Position numbers and translations under genes: made by a program | Source: Streptomyces kronopolitis | GTDB taxonomy: Bacteria; Actinomycetota; Actinomycetes; Streptomycetales; Streptomycetaceae | Direction of reading: 5' to 3' | Length of the DNA stretch: 64,000 bases | Assembly (NCBI RefSeq): GCF_014646275.1 | Contig: NZ_BMND01000016.1 | Coordinates: 62,001 to 126,000 of the forward strand | Shown here: piece by piece, positions 45,194 through 53,556 of the stretch | Position numbering within the stretch: position 1 is the stretch's first letter | How the letters are laid out: every line of letters starts with the position of its first letter | Notes under the pieces: model-generated | The model's database searches: none | What the model was told of the DNA's origin: nothing | What the model saw: only the letters and a program-made list of their open reading frames with translations

Positions 45194-45850
45194 CTACCAG
45201 CCGCGCTCGCGCCACTGCGCGAGCTGCGGCCGCTCCGCACCGAGCGTGGTGTCGTTGCCGTGGCCCGGATACACCCAGGTCTCGTCCGGCAGCCGGTCGA
45301 ACAGCTCGCGCTCCACATCGTCGATCAGCCGGACGAAGTTCTCGGCGCTGCCGAAGGTGTTGCCGACGCCGCCGGGGAACAGGCAGTCCCCGGTGAACAG
45401 ATGCGGGGCGCCGTGCGGGTCGTCGTAGACCAGCGCGATGCTGCCCGGGGTGTGCCCGACCAGATGACGCGCGGTCAGCTCGACCCGGCCGACGGTGAGC
45501 GTGTCGCCGTCGTCGACCGGCACCTCGGTGGGAACGGGGATGCCCTCGGCGTCGTACCGCCCGGCATACGTCCGCGCACCCGTCGCATCGACCACCTCGC
45601 GCAGCGCGCCCCAGTGGTCACCGTGCCGGTGCGTGGTGACCACCGAGGAGATGCCGCTGTCACCGATCAGGGCGAGAAGAGTGCGCGGCTCGGCGGCCGC
45701 GTCGATCAGCAACTGCTCATCGGTCGCCCGGCACCGCAGCACATAGGCGTTGTTGTTCATCGGACCGACCGCGACCTTCGAGATCATCAGGTCGGTCAGC
45801 TCGTGCACGTCGGCCGGTCCGCCGACCTTCACTGCTCCGCTGTAGCCCAT
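45194..45850 (-). CDS. MBL-fold metallo-hydrolase (glyoxalase II-like)
   Basis: Zinc hydrolase of 218 residues. The metal motif is THRHGDHWG (about residues 72-80), with further ligands in ARHLVGHTPGSIALVYDD, FTGDCLFPGGVGNT and the last His in VYPGHGNDTT. Closest in pattern to hydroxyacylglutathione hydrolase/sulfur dioxygenase-like enzymes. In actinomycetes the thiol would be mycothiol instead of glutathione. It starts 9 nt after the mycothiol-dependent isomerase-family gene and is surely cotranscribed with it, suggesting a joint thiol-detoxification function. Confidence 0.9.
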   Translation of the reverse strand: MGYSGAVKVGGPADVHELTDLMISKVAVGPMNNNAYVLRCRATDEQLLIDAAAEPRTLLALIGDSGISSVVTTHRHGDHWGALREVVDATGARTYAGRYDAEGIPVPTEVPVDDGDTLTVGRVELTARHLVGHTPGSIALVYDDPHGAPHLFTGDCLFPGGVGNTFGSAENFVRLIDDVERELFDRLPDETWVYPGHGNDTTLGAERPQLAQWRERGW

Positions 45851-45859
45851 GGGACCACT

Positions 45860-46603
45860 CTAGAGCGGCGGTACGGCGGGCAGCTCGGAGCCATGGCTGT
45901 CGAGTTTGCCGCCGTCACCGCGTCCGGTGAGCCAGCCGACCAGCGCGGTCGCCGGGCCCGTCACGACCACCGGCGCGGCCTCGCCGCCCGCCGCGGCCTC
46001 CCACCGGCCGGTGCGCCACCGGCCGCCCTCGTCGGCCCGCAGCTCCAGGGCGGGCAGCTCCGGACGGCCCGCGAACTTGACCGTGCACAGAAAGGCCAGC
46101 TCGCTGTCGACGAAGGCGGGCGACAGCTGGTCGACGGTGTGGCCGATGCCGAGGTCGACGTGGTGCAGCTCGACCTCCGTCAGCCGCCGCATCGGCAGCC
46201 GGTCGGCCCGCTCGACGACGCCGTTGCGCATCTCGACCTCGAACGGCCGGCGCGCCTCGGGCAGCGCCTCCATGGCCGCGTCGAAGCGTGCCGCCGCCTC
46301 CTCCAGGTCCGCCAGCTGTGCCGCCAACGGGCGGGCGGCGCCCCGCTCGATGTCGCGATCGCGCGCCTCGCCGCTCGCGTACATCGGCGTCCGCACGTCC
46401 GTCCGCGCCCAGGTCAGGAGGTTGCCCAGGGCGTCCGCGTTGCGTGCCAGATGGGTCAGGACATGGCCGCGGGTCCAGCCGGCGAGCAGCGACGGCTCGG
46501 CGAGCGCCGCGTCGTCGAGCGTGCGCACCGAGGCCATGAGGCGGCCGGTGGCCTCGCGGACGGCTGCCACATCGCGGGGGAAGTCAGGCGGGTTGAGGGT
46601 CAT
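45860..46603 (-). CDS. Maleylpyruvate isomerase/DinB family mycothiol-dependent enzyme
   Basis: Protein of 247 residues of the MDMPI family. The N-terminal four-helix DinB-like bundle (about 1-165) has the metal ligands expected in LLAGWTRGHVLTHLARNADAL (His about 51) and RRLTEVELHHVDLGIGH (about 139-155). A smaller alpha/beta domain follows (VVVTGPATALVGWLTGRGDGG). Such enzymes use mycothiol as cofactor or substrate; the actual reaction is not determined. ATG 46603 has TAGCGT ending 6 nt before it and no ribosome site, so the operon mRNA is probably leaderless. Confidence 0.88.
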   Translation of the reverse strand: MTLNPPDFPRDVAAVREATGRLMASVRTLDDAALAEPSLLAGWTRGHVLTHLARNADALGNLLTWARTDVRTPMYASGEARDRDIERGAARPLAAQLADLEEAAARFDAAMEALPEARRPFEVEMRNGVVERADRLPMRRLTEVELHHVDLGIGHTVDQLSPAFVDSELAFLCTVKFAGRPELPALELRADEGGRWRTGRWEAAAGGEAAPVVVTGPATALVGWLTGRGDGGKLDSHGSELPAVPPL

Positions 46604-46731
46604 GGTCCGACGCTAGCGCCGCCGGGGCGCCGGCGGGAGTGCGCCGTGCGCCGATCGGGGCGTGCGCGGGAGCGTGTCGGCCAGGGCGGGCGGCGCGCGA
46701 CGGCCGGGCCGCCGGCGCCGCCCATGGGCGG

Positions 46732-48291
46732 TCAGGCCGCCCCGTCGTCCGGCGTGCCGAACCAGCGCCGGAGCGCGGCCGTCAGCGCGTCGCCGGTGTC
46801 CGGCCCGCCGGGGGAGTCCGCCGCCCAGGCGGTGCAGCCGTCCGGCCGTACCAGAAGGCCGGCCAGACCGGGCCGCCCGGGGCAGTCCGCGCGCAGCAGC
46901 CGTATCCGGGAGCCGTAACCCGTCGCGCGCCGGAGCACGCTGTCGTCCCCGGTGAGGTCGAGCAACAGCCCCTGGCCGTCCCGGAGCCGGTCGGCGAGCC
47001 GGGTGCCGTCGGAGAACTCCAGGTCGGGGGCGCTTCGGCCGGTCAGCGGATGGTCGCCGGGCAGGTCGTAGCGCTGCTGGACGCCGGAGATCTTCTTGGC
47101 GAAGAACGTGGTGGCGGCGGTCGTGCCGGCCAGTTCGGCGAGCACCCCGCGCAGCGCCCGGGCGTGCGACTCCGGCCGCATCAGCGCCACTTGGGCCCGG
47201 GCCCAGTCCAGCACCCACGCCCCCAGGGGATGCCGCTCGGCCGTGTACGTGTCGAGCAGCCCCTCCGGCGCCCAACCGCGCACCGTGGCGGCGAGCTTCC
47301 AGCCGAGGTTCAGCGCGTCGCCGATGCCGAGGTTCAGCCCCTGGCCGCCGAACGGCGCGTGCACATGCGCCGCGTCACCGGCCAGCAGCACCCGCCCCGA
47401 GCGGTAATCGGGCACCTGGCGTGCGTTGTCGGTGAACCGGGTCGCCGTGAGCACCTTGTGGATCCGCACGTCCGGCACCCCGGAGACCCTCCGCAGGGAG
47501 GCCTCCAACTCCTCGGCCGTGACCGGGGATTCGCGGTCCGCCGGCGGCCCGTCGAACTCCACGGTGAGCAGCCGGCCGGGCAGCGGGCCGTGGGCGTACG
47601 TCCCGGTCCCGGTCCAGTTCCACCCGGCTCCCAGCGCCTCGCCGCCGGTCAGCTCCACCAGGGCCTGCCGGCCGGTGATCTCGGGCGCCGTGCCGGGGAA
47701 CGGGAAGCCGGCGAGCCGGCGCACCGTGCTGCGGCCGCCGTCGCAGCCCACCAGCCAGCCGGCCCGCAGCGACCCGTCCGAGGTGTGCACGTGCACGCCG
47801 TCCGCAGCGGCGTCGAACCCGGTCAGGGTGGTGCCGCGGCGCAGGTCCACCCCGAGTTCGGCGGCCCGGACCTGGAGCAGCCGCTCCAGGTCCGCCTGTG
47901 CCACGAGACCGACCTCGGCGGCGGGCCCGGGGCCGTCGAAGTCCGGATCGGAGGAGTCCAGCAGGTCGCCGCGCAGCATGATGCCGGCGAAATGCCCGGC
48001 GAACCTCGCCGGCTGCCGCACCGGGGAGGCACCGGTGTCCCGGCGCTCGCGCACGAACGAGTCGAACTTCCCGAAGGCGGTGCGCTGCACCTCGGCCAGC
48101 GCGGGCAGCATCCCGCGGCGGTAGAAGGCCTCGGCGGCGGGGGTGTTGATCGACCCCGCCTTGATCGTGGTGTCCACCTCGGTCAGCCGTTCCAGGACGG
48201 CGACCGGGACACCGGCCAGTGCGAGTTCGCAGGCGAGCATCAGCCCCACCGGGCCGCCCCCTGCCACTACTACGTCTACGTCATGGCGCAT
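46732..48291 (-). CDS. FAD-dependent aromatic monooxygenase (class A hydroxylase)
   Basis: Flavoprotein of 519 residues like polyketide/phenol hydroxylases and rifampicin monooxygenase relatives. It has the GXGXXG-type motif VDVVVAGGGPVGLMLACELALAG (about 5-27), the DG motif VGCDGGRSTVRRLAGFPFPG (about 182-201) and the GD motif VLLAGDAAHVHAPFGGQGLNLGIGDALNLGWKL (about 280-312). A thioredoxin-like C-terminal domain follows. An upstream in-frame GTG (48309) and ATG (48297) exist. ATG 48291 was chosen because TACACT ends 7 nt before it. It is divergent from a TetR gene with an operator-like palindrome between them, so it is probably repressed until an aromatic ligand or antibiotic is present. 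Confidence 0.9.
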   Translation of the reverse strand: MRHDVDVVVAGGGPVGLMLACELALAGVPVAVLERLTEVDTTIKAGSINTPAAEAFYRRGMLPALAEVQRTAFGKFDSFVRERRDTGASPVRQPARFAGHFAGIMLRGDLLDSSDPDFDGPGPAAEVGLVAQADLERLLQVRAAELGVDLRRGTTLTGFDAAADGVHVHTSDGSLRAGWLVGCDGGRSTVRRLAGFPFPGTAPEITGRQALVELTGGEALGAGWNWTGTGTYAHGPLPGRLLTVEFDGPPADRESPVTAEELEASLRRVSGVPDVRIHKVLTATRFTDNARQVPDYRSGRVLLAGDAAHVHAPFGGQGLNLGIGDALNLGWKLAATVRGWAPEGLLDTYTAERHPLGAWVLDWARAQVALMRPESHARALRGVLAELAGTTAATTFFAKKISGVQQRYDLPGDHPLTGRSAPDLEFSDGTRLADRLRDGQGLLLDLTGDDSVLRRATGYGSRIRLLRADCPGRPGLAGLLVRPDGCTAWAADSPGGPDTGDALTAALRRWFGTPDDGAA

Positions 48292-48298
48292 GCACATG

Positions 48299-48343
48299 AG
48301 TGTAGTCACTAAAAAATTATGGCGACTAAAGATTGGCTAGAAT
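48299..48343. promoter_or_regulatory. Divergent promoters and operator, monooxygenase/TetR
   Basis: The palindrome TAGTCACTA (48303-48311) and a related CGACTA half (48323-48328) lie between two -10 boxes. TACACT on the minus strand (48304-48299) is 7 nt from the monooxygenase ATG. TAGAAT on the plus strand (48338-48343) is 7 nt from the tetR ATG. The operator overlaps the monooxygenase promoter. Confidence 0.7.
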
Positions 48344-48350
48344 TCCGGCC

Positions 48351-49076
48351 ATGGCGGACGAGGAGCGGCGCGGCGGCGCGCGGACGGCGGACGGGGTGCG
48401 GACCGGCGGCCCGCGAGGGGAGAGCGGCTTCGCCGGGGAGGACGGGCGGCTGACGCTGCGCGAGCGCAAGAAGCTGCAGACCCGGCAGCGGATCTCCGGC
48501 GAGGCCACGCTGCTCTTCATCGAGCGCGGATTCGACCACGTCACGGTCGCCGAGGTGGCCCGCGCCGCCGAGGTCTCGACGATGACGGTCTTCAACTACT
48601 TCCCGCGCAAGGAGGACCTCTTCCTGGACCGGATCCCCGAGGCGCGGGAGCTGATCACCCGCGCCGTCCGGGAGCGCGGCGCGGACCGCTCGCCGCTCGC
48701 CGCGCTGCGCGCGCTGATGCTCGGGCTGGTGGCGGAGCGGCATCCGCTGTCCGCGGTGGGGGAGGGGTTCGGGCGCTTCTGGCGCACGGTGCTGGACTCC
48801 CCGGCGCTGCGGGCGCGGGGCCGCGAGGCGCTGGAGGAGGTGGAGGGCGACCTCGCCGGGGTGCTCGCGGAGGCCGCGGGCGGCGAGCCGGACCGGCCCG
48901 GGCACGACGCCCGGCTGGCCGCGGCGCTGATCGTCGCGGGGGTGCGGGCGGCCGCCGCCGGCGCGCTGGCCCGGCAGCTCGGGGGTGACCCGGTGGACGC
49001 GACGGCCGTTGAGTACACGGAGGTGCTGCACCGCACGTTCAACGCGTTGGAGCGGGCACTGCCCGACCTCGCCTGA
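48351..49076 (+). CDS. TetR/AcrR family transcriptional regulator
   Basis: Protein of 241 residues. The N-terminal HTH (about 40-90) contains KKLQTRQRISGEATLLFIERGFDHVTVAEVARAAEVSTMTVFNYFPRKEDLF, the typical TetR recognition helix. A variable alpha-helical ligand domain follows. The first 35 residues are a disordered basic extension. It is probably leaderless from TAGAAT 7 nt upstream. It is divergent from the FAD monooxygenase and very likely represses it and itself through TAGTCACTA. Confidence 0.92.
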   Translation: MADEERRGGARTADGVRTGGPRGESGFAGEDGRLTLRERKKLQTRQRISGEATLLFIERGFDHVTVAEVARAAEVSTMTVFNYFPRKEDLFLDRIPEARELITRAVRERGADRSPLAALRALMLGLVAERHPLSAVGEGFGRFWRTVLDSPALRARGREALEEVEGDLAGVLAEAAGGEPDRPGHDARLAAALIVAGVRAAAAGALARQLGGDPVDATAVEYTEVLHRTFNALERALPDLA

Positions 49077-49172
49077 CGCGGGCGTTTCCGCAGCGTACGG
49101 GCGTGCGGGCGGGTCGGGAAGATTGTGCGGCCGCCACACGTTCGGGTGAAGAGGGCTTGCGACCTCTCAAAA

Positions 49173-49192
49173 TCGAATGCGCGTGCTATAAG
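49173..49192 (+). promoter_or_regulatory. Candidate uvrA promoter with weak LexA-like box
   Basis: TATAAG (49187-49192) is the best -10 in the 263-bp gap before uvrA, but no good -35 pairs with it. TCGAAT, 4 nt, GTGCTA (49173-49188) matches the mycobacterial SOS box TCGAAC-N4-GTTCGA at 9 of 12 positions and overlaps this -10. No PafBC-type element was found here. Confidence 0.35.
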
Positions 49193-49339
49193 CTCGTGCG
49201 TGGCATCCCGACAACAGTGCCGCGGCGGGCCCCCTACCCTGGAGCGGGGGCTCTTCCGCTCCGTCGCCTCTGCTCACCCACCGCGCGGCGGACGCGGGGC
49301 CGCGGCCCCCGCCCCCTTCCAAGAAAGGTGCCGACCGGC

Positions 49340-52300
49340 GTGGCCGACCGTCTCATCGTCCGTGGCGCTCGCGAGCACAACCTCAAGAACGTCTCGCTCG
49401 ACCTCCCCCGCGACTCCCTCATCGTCTTCACGGGGCTCTCCGGGTCGGGCAAGTCCTCGCTCGCCTTCGACACGATCTTCGCCGAGGGGCAGCGGCGTTA
49501 TGTCGAGTCGCTCTCCTCCTACGCCCGGCAGTTCCTCGGGCAGATGGACAAGCCCGATGTGGACTTCATCGAGGGCCTGTCCCCCGCGGTGTCGATCGAC
49601 CAGAAGTCGACCTCGCGCAACCCCCGCTCGACGGTCGGCACGATCACCGAGGTCTACGACTACCTCCGCCTGCTCTTCGCCCGTATCGGCAAGCCGCACT
49701 GTCCCGAGTGCGGGCGGCCGATCGCCCGGCAGTCGCCGCAGGCCATCGTCGACAAGGTGCTCGAACTCCCCGAGGGCAGCCGCTTCCAGGTGCTCTCCCC
49801 GCTGGTGCGCGAGCGCAAGGGCGAGTTCGTCGACCTCTTCTCCGACCTCCAGGCCAAGGGCTACAGCCGCGCCCGGGTGGACGGCGAGACGATCCAGCTC
49901 TCCGAGCCGCCGAAGCTGAAGAAGCAGGAGAAGCACACCATCGAGGTGGTCGTCGACCGCCTCACGGTCAAGGAGAGCGCCAAGCGCCGCCTGACCGACT
50001 CCGTCGAGACCGCCCTCGGGCTCTCCGGCGGCATGGTCATCCTCGACTTCGTCGATCTGGACGCGGACGACCCGCAGCGCGAGCGGATGTATTCGGAGCA
50101 TCTGTACTGCGCCTACGACGACCTCTCCTTCGAGGAGCTGGAGCCCCGCTCCTTCTCCTTCAACTCGCCCTTCGGCGCCTGCCCCGACTGCACCGGCATC
50201 GGCACGCGCATGGAGGTCGACCCCGAGCTGATCATCCCCGACGAGGACCGCTCCCTCGACGAGGGCGCGATCCACCCCTGGTCGCACGGCCACACCAAGG
50301 AGTACTTCGGCCGCCTGGTCGGCGCGCTGGCCGACGCCCTCGGATTCCGTACGGACATCCCCTGGGCAGGGCTGCCGGCCCGCGCCAAGAAGGCGCTGCT
50401 GCACGGCCACAAGACCCAGATCGAGGTGCGCTACCGCAACCGGTACGGCCGCCAGCGGGCCTACACCACCCCCTTCGAGGGAGCCGTGCCGTTCGTCAAG
50501 CGGCGGCACTCCGAGGCGGAGAGCGACAGCAGCCGGGAGCGCTTCGAGGGCTACATGCGCGAGGTGCCCTGCCCGACCTGTGAGGGCACCCGGCTCAAGC
50601 CGATCGTGCTCGCCGTCACGGTCCAGCAGAAGTCGATCGCCGAGGTCGCGGCCATGTCGATCAGCGACTGCGCCGACTTCCTGCGGGAGATGAGGCTCGA
50701 CGCGCGGGAGAAGAAGATTGCCGAGCGGGTCCTCAAGGAGGTCAACGAGCGGCTGAAGTTCCTGGTCGACGTCGGCCTGGACTACCTCTCGCTGAACCGC
50801 GCGGCCGGCACCCTCTCCGGCGGCGAGGCCCAGCGCATCCGGCTCGCCACCCAGATCGGCTCCGGCCTGGTGGGCGTGCTCTACGTCCTCGACGAGCCGT
50901 CGATCGGCCTGCACCAGCGCGACAACCACCGGCTCATCGAGACCCTGGTGCGGCTGCGCGACATGGGCAACACCCTGATCGTCGTGGAGCACGACGAGGA
51001 CACCATCAAGATCGCGGACTGGGTCGTGGACATCGGCCCCGGCGCGGGCGAGCACGGCGGCAAGGTCGTGCACAGCGGCCCGATGAAGCAGCTGCTCACC
51101 ACCAAGGAGTCGATCACCGGCCAGTACCTGTCCGGCAAGAAGTCCATCGCGACCCCGGACATCCGGCGGCCCGCCGACCCGGCGCGGCGGCTGACGGTGC
51201 ACGGCGCGAAGGAGAACAACCTCCGCGACATCGACGTCTCCTTCCCGCTCGGGGTGTTCACCGCCGTCACCGGCGTCTCCGGCTCCGGCAAGTCGACGCT
51301 GGTCAACGACATCCTCTACACCCACCTCGCGCGCGAGCTGAACGGCGCCAAGTCGGTGCCGGGGCGGCACACCCGGGTCGCCGGTGACGATCTGGTGGAC
51401 AAGGTCGTCCATGTCGACCAGTCGCCGATCGGCCGCACCCCGCGCTCCAACCCGGCCACCTACACCGGCGTCTTCGACCACGTCCGCAGGCTCTTCGCGG
51501 AGACGATGGAGGCCAAGGTCCGCGGCTATCTGCCGGGGCGCTTCTCCTTCAACGTCAAGGGCGGCCGCTGCGAGAACTGCTCCGGCGACGGCACCATCAA
51601 GATCGAGATGAACTTCCTGCCGGATGTGTATGTGCCGTGCGAGGTCTGCCACGGGGCGCGCTACAACCGGGAGACGCTGGAGGTCCACTACAAGGGCAAG
51701 TCCATCGCCGAGGTGCTGGACATGCCCATCGAGGAGGCGCTGAGCTTCTTCGAGGCGGTGCCCACCATCGCCCGGCACCTCAAGACGCTCCACGAGGTCG
51801 GCCTCGGGTACGTCCGGCTCGGGCAGTCCGCGCCGACGCTCTCCGGCGGTGAGGCGCAGCGCGTCAAGCTCGCCAGCGAACTCCAGAAGCGCTCCACGGG
51901 CAGCACGGTCTACGTCCTCGACGAGCCGACCACCGGTCTGCACTTCGACGACATCAGCAAGCTGATCAATGTGCTGTCCGGGCTGGTCGACAAGGGCAAC
52001 ACGGTGATCGTCATCGAGCACAACCTCGATGTGATCAAGACCGCGGACTGGGTCGTCGACATGGGCCCCGAGGGCGGCAACGGCGGTGGTCTGGTCGTCG
52101 CCGAGGGCACCCCGGAGGACGTGGCGTCGATCCCCGCCAGCCACACCGGCAAGTTCCTGCGGGAGATCCTCGGCGGCCGCGTCAGCGATGCGGCTCCGGC
52201 GGCGTCCGGCAGGAAGCCGGCGGCCAAGAAGTCCGCGGCGGCGAAGGCCCCCGCCAAGAAGGCCGCCGCGAAGAAGACCGCGGCCAAGAAGACGGCCGCT

Positions 52301-52348
52301 ACGAAGACCGCCGCCACGAAGTCGACGGCGCGGGCCCGCCGGACCTGA
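49340..52348 (+). CDS. uvrA: Excinuclease ABC subunit A
   Basis: Damage-recognition ATPase of nucleotide excision repair, 1002 residues. Two ABC modules: Walker A TGLSGSGKSSLAFDT (about 30-44) and TGVSGSGKSTLVNDI (about 645-659). The ABC signatures are LSGGEAQRIRLATQIGS (about 493) and LSGGEAQRVKLASELQK (about 834). Zinc fingers are seen at CPECGRPI, CPDCTGIG with CPTCEG, and CENCSGDG with CEVCHG. A Lys/Ala-rich tail of about 45 residues (PAKKAAAKKTAAKK type) follows the core. GTG 49340 was chosen because AAAGGTG lies 10 nt before it; GTG 49328 is also in frame. Confidence 0.97.
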   Translation: MADRLIVRGAREHNLKNVSLDLPRDSLIVFTGLSGSGKSSLAFDTIFAEGQRRYVESLSSYARQFLGQMDKPDVDFIEGLSPAVSIDQKSTSRNPRSTVGTITEVYDYLRLLFARIGKPHCPECGRPIARQSPQAIVDKVLELPEGSRFQVLSPLVRERKGEFVDLFSDLQAKGYSRARVDGETIQLSEPPKLKKQEKHTIEVVVDRLTVKESAKRRLTDSVETALGLSGGMVILDFVDLDADDPQRERMYSEHLYCAYDDLSFEELEPRSFSFNSPFGACPDCTGIGTRMEVDPELIIPDEDRSLDEGAIHPWSHGHTKEYFGRLVGALADALGFRTDIPWAGLPARAKKALLHGHKTQIEVRYRNRYGRQRAYTTPFEGAVPFVKRRHSEAESDSSRERFEGYMREVPCPTCEGTRLKPIVLAVTVQQKSIAEVAAMSISDCADFLREMRLDAREKKIAERVLKEVNERLKFLVDVGLDYLSLNRAAGTLSGGEAQRIRLATQIGSGLVGVLYVLDEPSIGLHQRDNHRLIETLVRLRDMGNTLIVVEHDEDTIKIADWVVDIGPGAGEHGGKVVHSGPMKQLLTTKESITGQYLSGKKSIATPDIRRPADPARRLTVHGAKENNLRDIDVSFPLGVFTAVTGVSGSGKSTLVNDILYTHLARELNGAKSVPGRHTRVAGDDLVDKVVHVDQSPIGRTPRSNPATYTGVFDHVRRLFAETMEAKVRGYLPGRFSFNVKGGRCENCSGDGTIKIEMNFLPDVYVPCEVCHGARYNRETLEVHYKGKSIAEVLDMPIEEALSFFEAVPTIARHLKTLHEVGLGYVRLGQSAPTLSGGEAQRVKLASELQKRSTGSTVYVLDEPTTGLHFDDISKLINVLSGLVDKGNTVIVIEHNLDVIKTADWVVDMGPEGGNGGGLVVAEGTPEDVASIPASHTGKFLREILGGRVSDAAPAASGRKPAAKKSAAAKAPAKKAAAKKTAAKKTAATKTAATKSTARARRT

Positions 52349-52371
52349 CCCCGGCGAGCACGCTCCCGGAA

Positions 52372-52410
52372 CGGGCCGTCACCGCACTCCCCAGGGGCGG
52401 TGGCGGCCCG
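52372..52410. terminator. Bidirectional terminator uvrA/pfkB-like
   Basis: The arms CGGGCCGTCACCGC (52372-52385) and GCGGTGGCGGCCCG (52397-52410) pair over 14 bp with one G-T wobble, 23 nt after the uvrA stop, between convergent genes. Confidence 0.8.
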
Positions 52411-52563
52411 TCGCGGCACCGGGCAGCGGACCCCCGGGCACGGTGGCGGTTGGTCGCCGCACAAGGTGGCGGACCCCAGGAGCGCGCTGCCGCACCTGCT
52501 ACGCCGTCGCCGTCTCCTGCGTGGCCACCCTCACCCCGCCACCTCCGCTACAACGCCACTCCG

Positions 52564-53556
52564 CTACCCCGCCACCTCCGCCGCGAACGGCGGTTGCGCG
52601 CCCGCGCGCGAGCAGGTCACCGCGGCCGCCCGGGCGGCGAACCGCAGGATGTCGCGCCAGTCGTCGTCGCCGAGCGCGCGGACGGCGGCGTACGACAGGG
52701 CGCCATGGGCGTCCAGGCGGTGCAGCAAGGCGGCGTTGACCGTGTCACCGGCACCGATGGTGTCGACGACCTCGACCCGTTCGCCGGGGACCGACAGCGC
52801 GCCGCCTCGCGTCAGCACCGTCAGGCCGTCCCCGCCGCGGGTCAGGACGATCGCCGCCGGCCCCTCGTCCAGCCACTCCTTGGCCGCCGCGGTGACCGCC
52901 TCCCGGCCGCCGTCCGCCGCGTCCTCGGCTCCCGCCAGCCACAAGGCGTCCTCCTCCGACAGCTTCAGCAGGGCGACGTCGGGGAGCCAGGCGCGGAAGC
53001 GGGCCCGGTAGGCGTCCGGGTCGGGGATCAGACCGGCCCGGATATTGGGGTCCAGGGCCGTGAAGACCCCGCGCCCGGCCTCGCGGCGCAACAGGGACTC
53101 ATAGGCGCTCGCCCCCGGCTCCAGGATCAGCGAGCAGGTGCCCAGGGACAGCGCGCGGACCGTGTCGGGCAGCGCCGGCGGCAGGGCGAAGAGCCGGTCG
53201 GCGGTGCCCTCGGCGTAGAAGCCGTAGCCAGCCGACCCGTCCGGGCTGATGTCGGCCACCGCCAGGGTGGTCGGCTCGCTGCCGCGCTGCACCAGCGAGG
53301 TGTCCACGCCGCTGCGGTGCAGCCCGTCCAGCAGCGATGCGCCGAAGGCATCGGTGGAGACGCGGGAGCAGAACGCGGTGGGCGAGCCCAGCCGCCCCAG
53401 CGCGACCGCGGTGTTGTACGGGCCGCCACCGCGCTGCGGCTGCAGCGCCGGAAGCCGGCCGTCCGGGGCGGCGTCCTCCTCACCCGGCCGGGCCGGGGAG
53501 GGCTGCTGCGGACTGGGGACGAGGTCGATCAGTGCCTCGCCGGCGACGACGATCAC
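52564..53556 (-). CDS. PfkB-family sugar kinase (fructokinase/ribokinase-like)
   Basis: Kinase of 330 residues. It has the N-terminal VIVVAGEALIDLVPS, GGGPYNTAVALGRLGSPTAF (substrate-binding signature 1, about 49-68), DPNIRAGLIPD, and the C-terminal signature DTIGAGDTVNAALLHRL (about 265-281) with catalytic Asp in GAGD. It would phosphorylate a sugar, most likely fructose; the substrate is not proven. GTG 53556 overlaps the LacI gene stop by 4 bp (GTGA), so regulator and kinase form a coupled operon under the 26-bp operator. Confidence 0.9.
   Translation of the reverse strand: MIVVAGEALIDLVPSPQQPSPARPGEEDAAPDGRLPALQPQRGGGPYNTAVALGRLGSPTAFCSRVSTDAFGASLLDGLHRSGVDTSLVQRGSEPTTLAVADISPDGSAGYGFYAEGTADRLFALPPALPDTVRALSLGTCSLILEPGASAYESLLRREAGRGVFTALDPNIRAGLIPDPDAYRARFRAWLPDVALLKLSEEDALWLAGAEDAADGGREAVTAAAKEWLDEGPAAIVLTRGGDGLTVLTRGGALSVPGERVEVVDTIGAGDTVNAALLHRLDAHGALSYAAVRALGDDDWRDILRFAARAAAVTCSRAGAQPPFAAEVAG

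Noticed and set aside
47426..47434. TTGTCGGTG inside the FAD monooxygenase gene
   Set aside because: Lies within coding sequence, and the hexamer 8 nt on (CGCCGT) is not a -10. Treated as chance.
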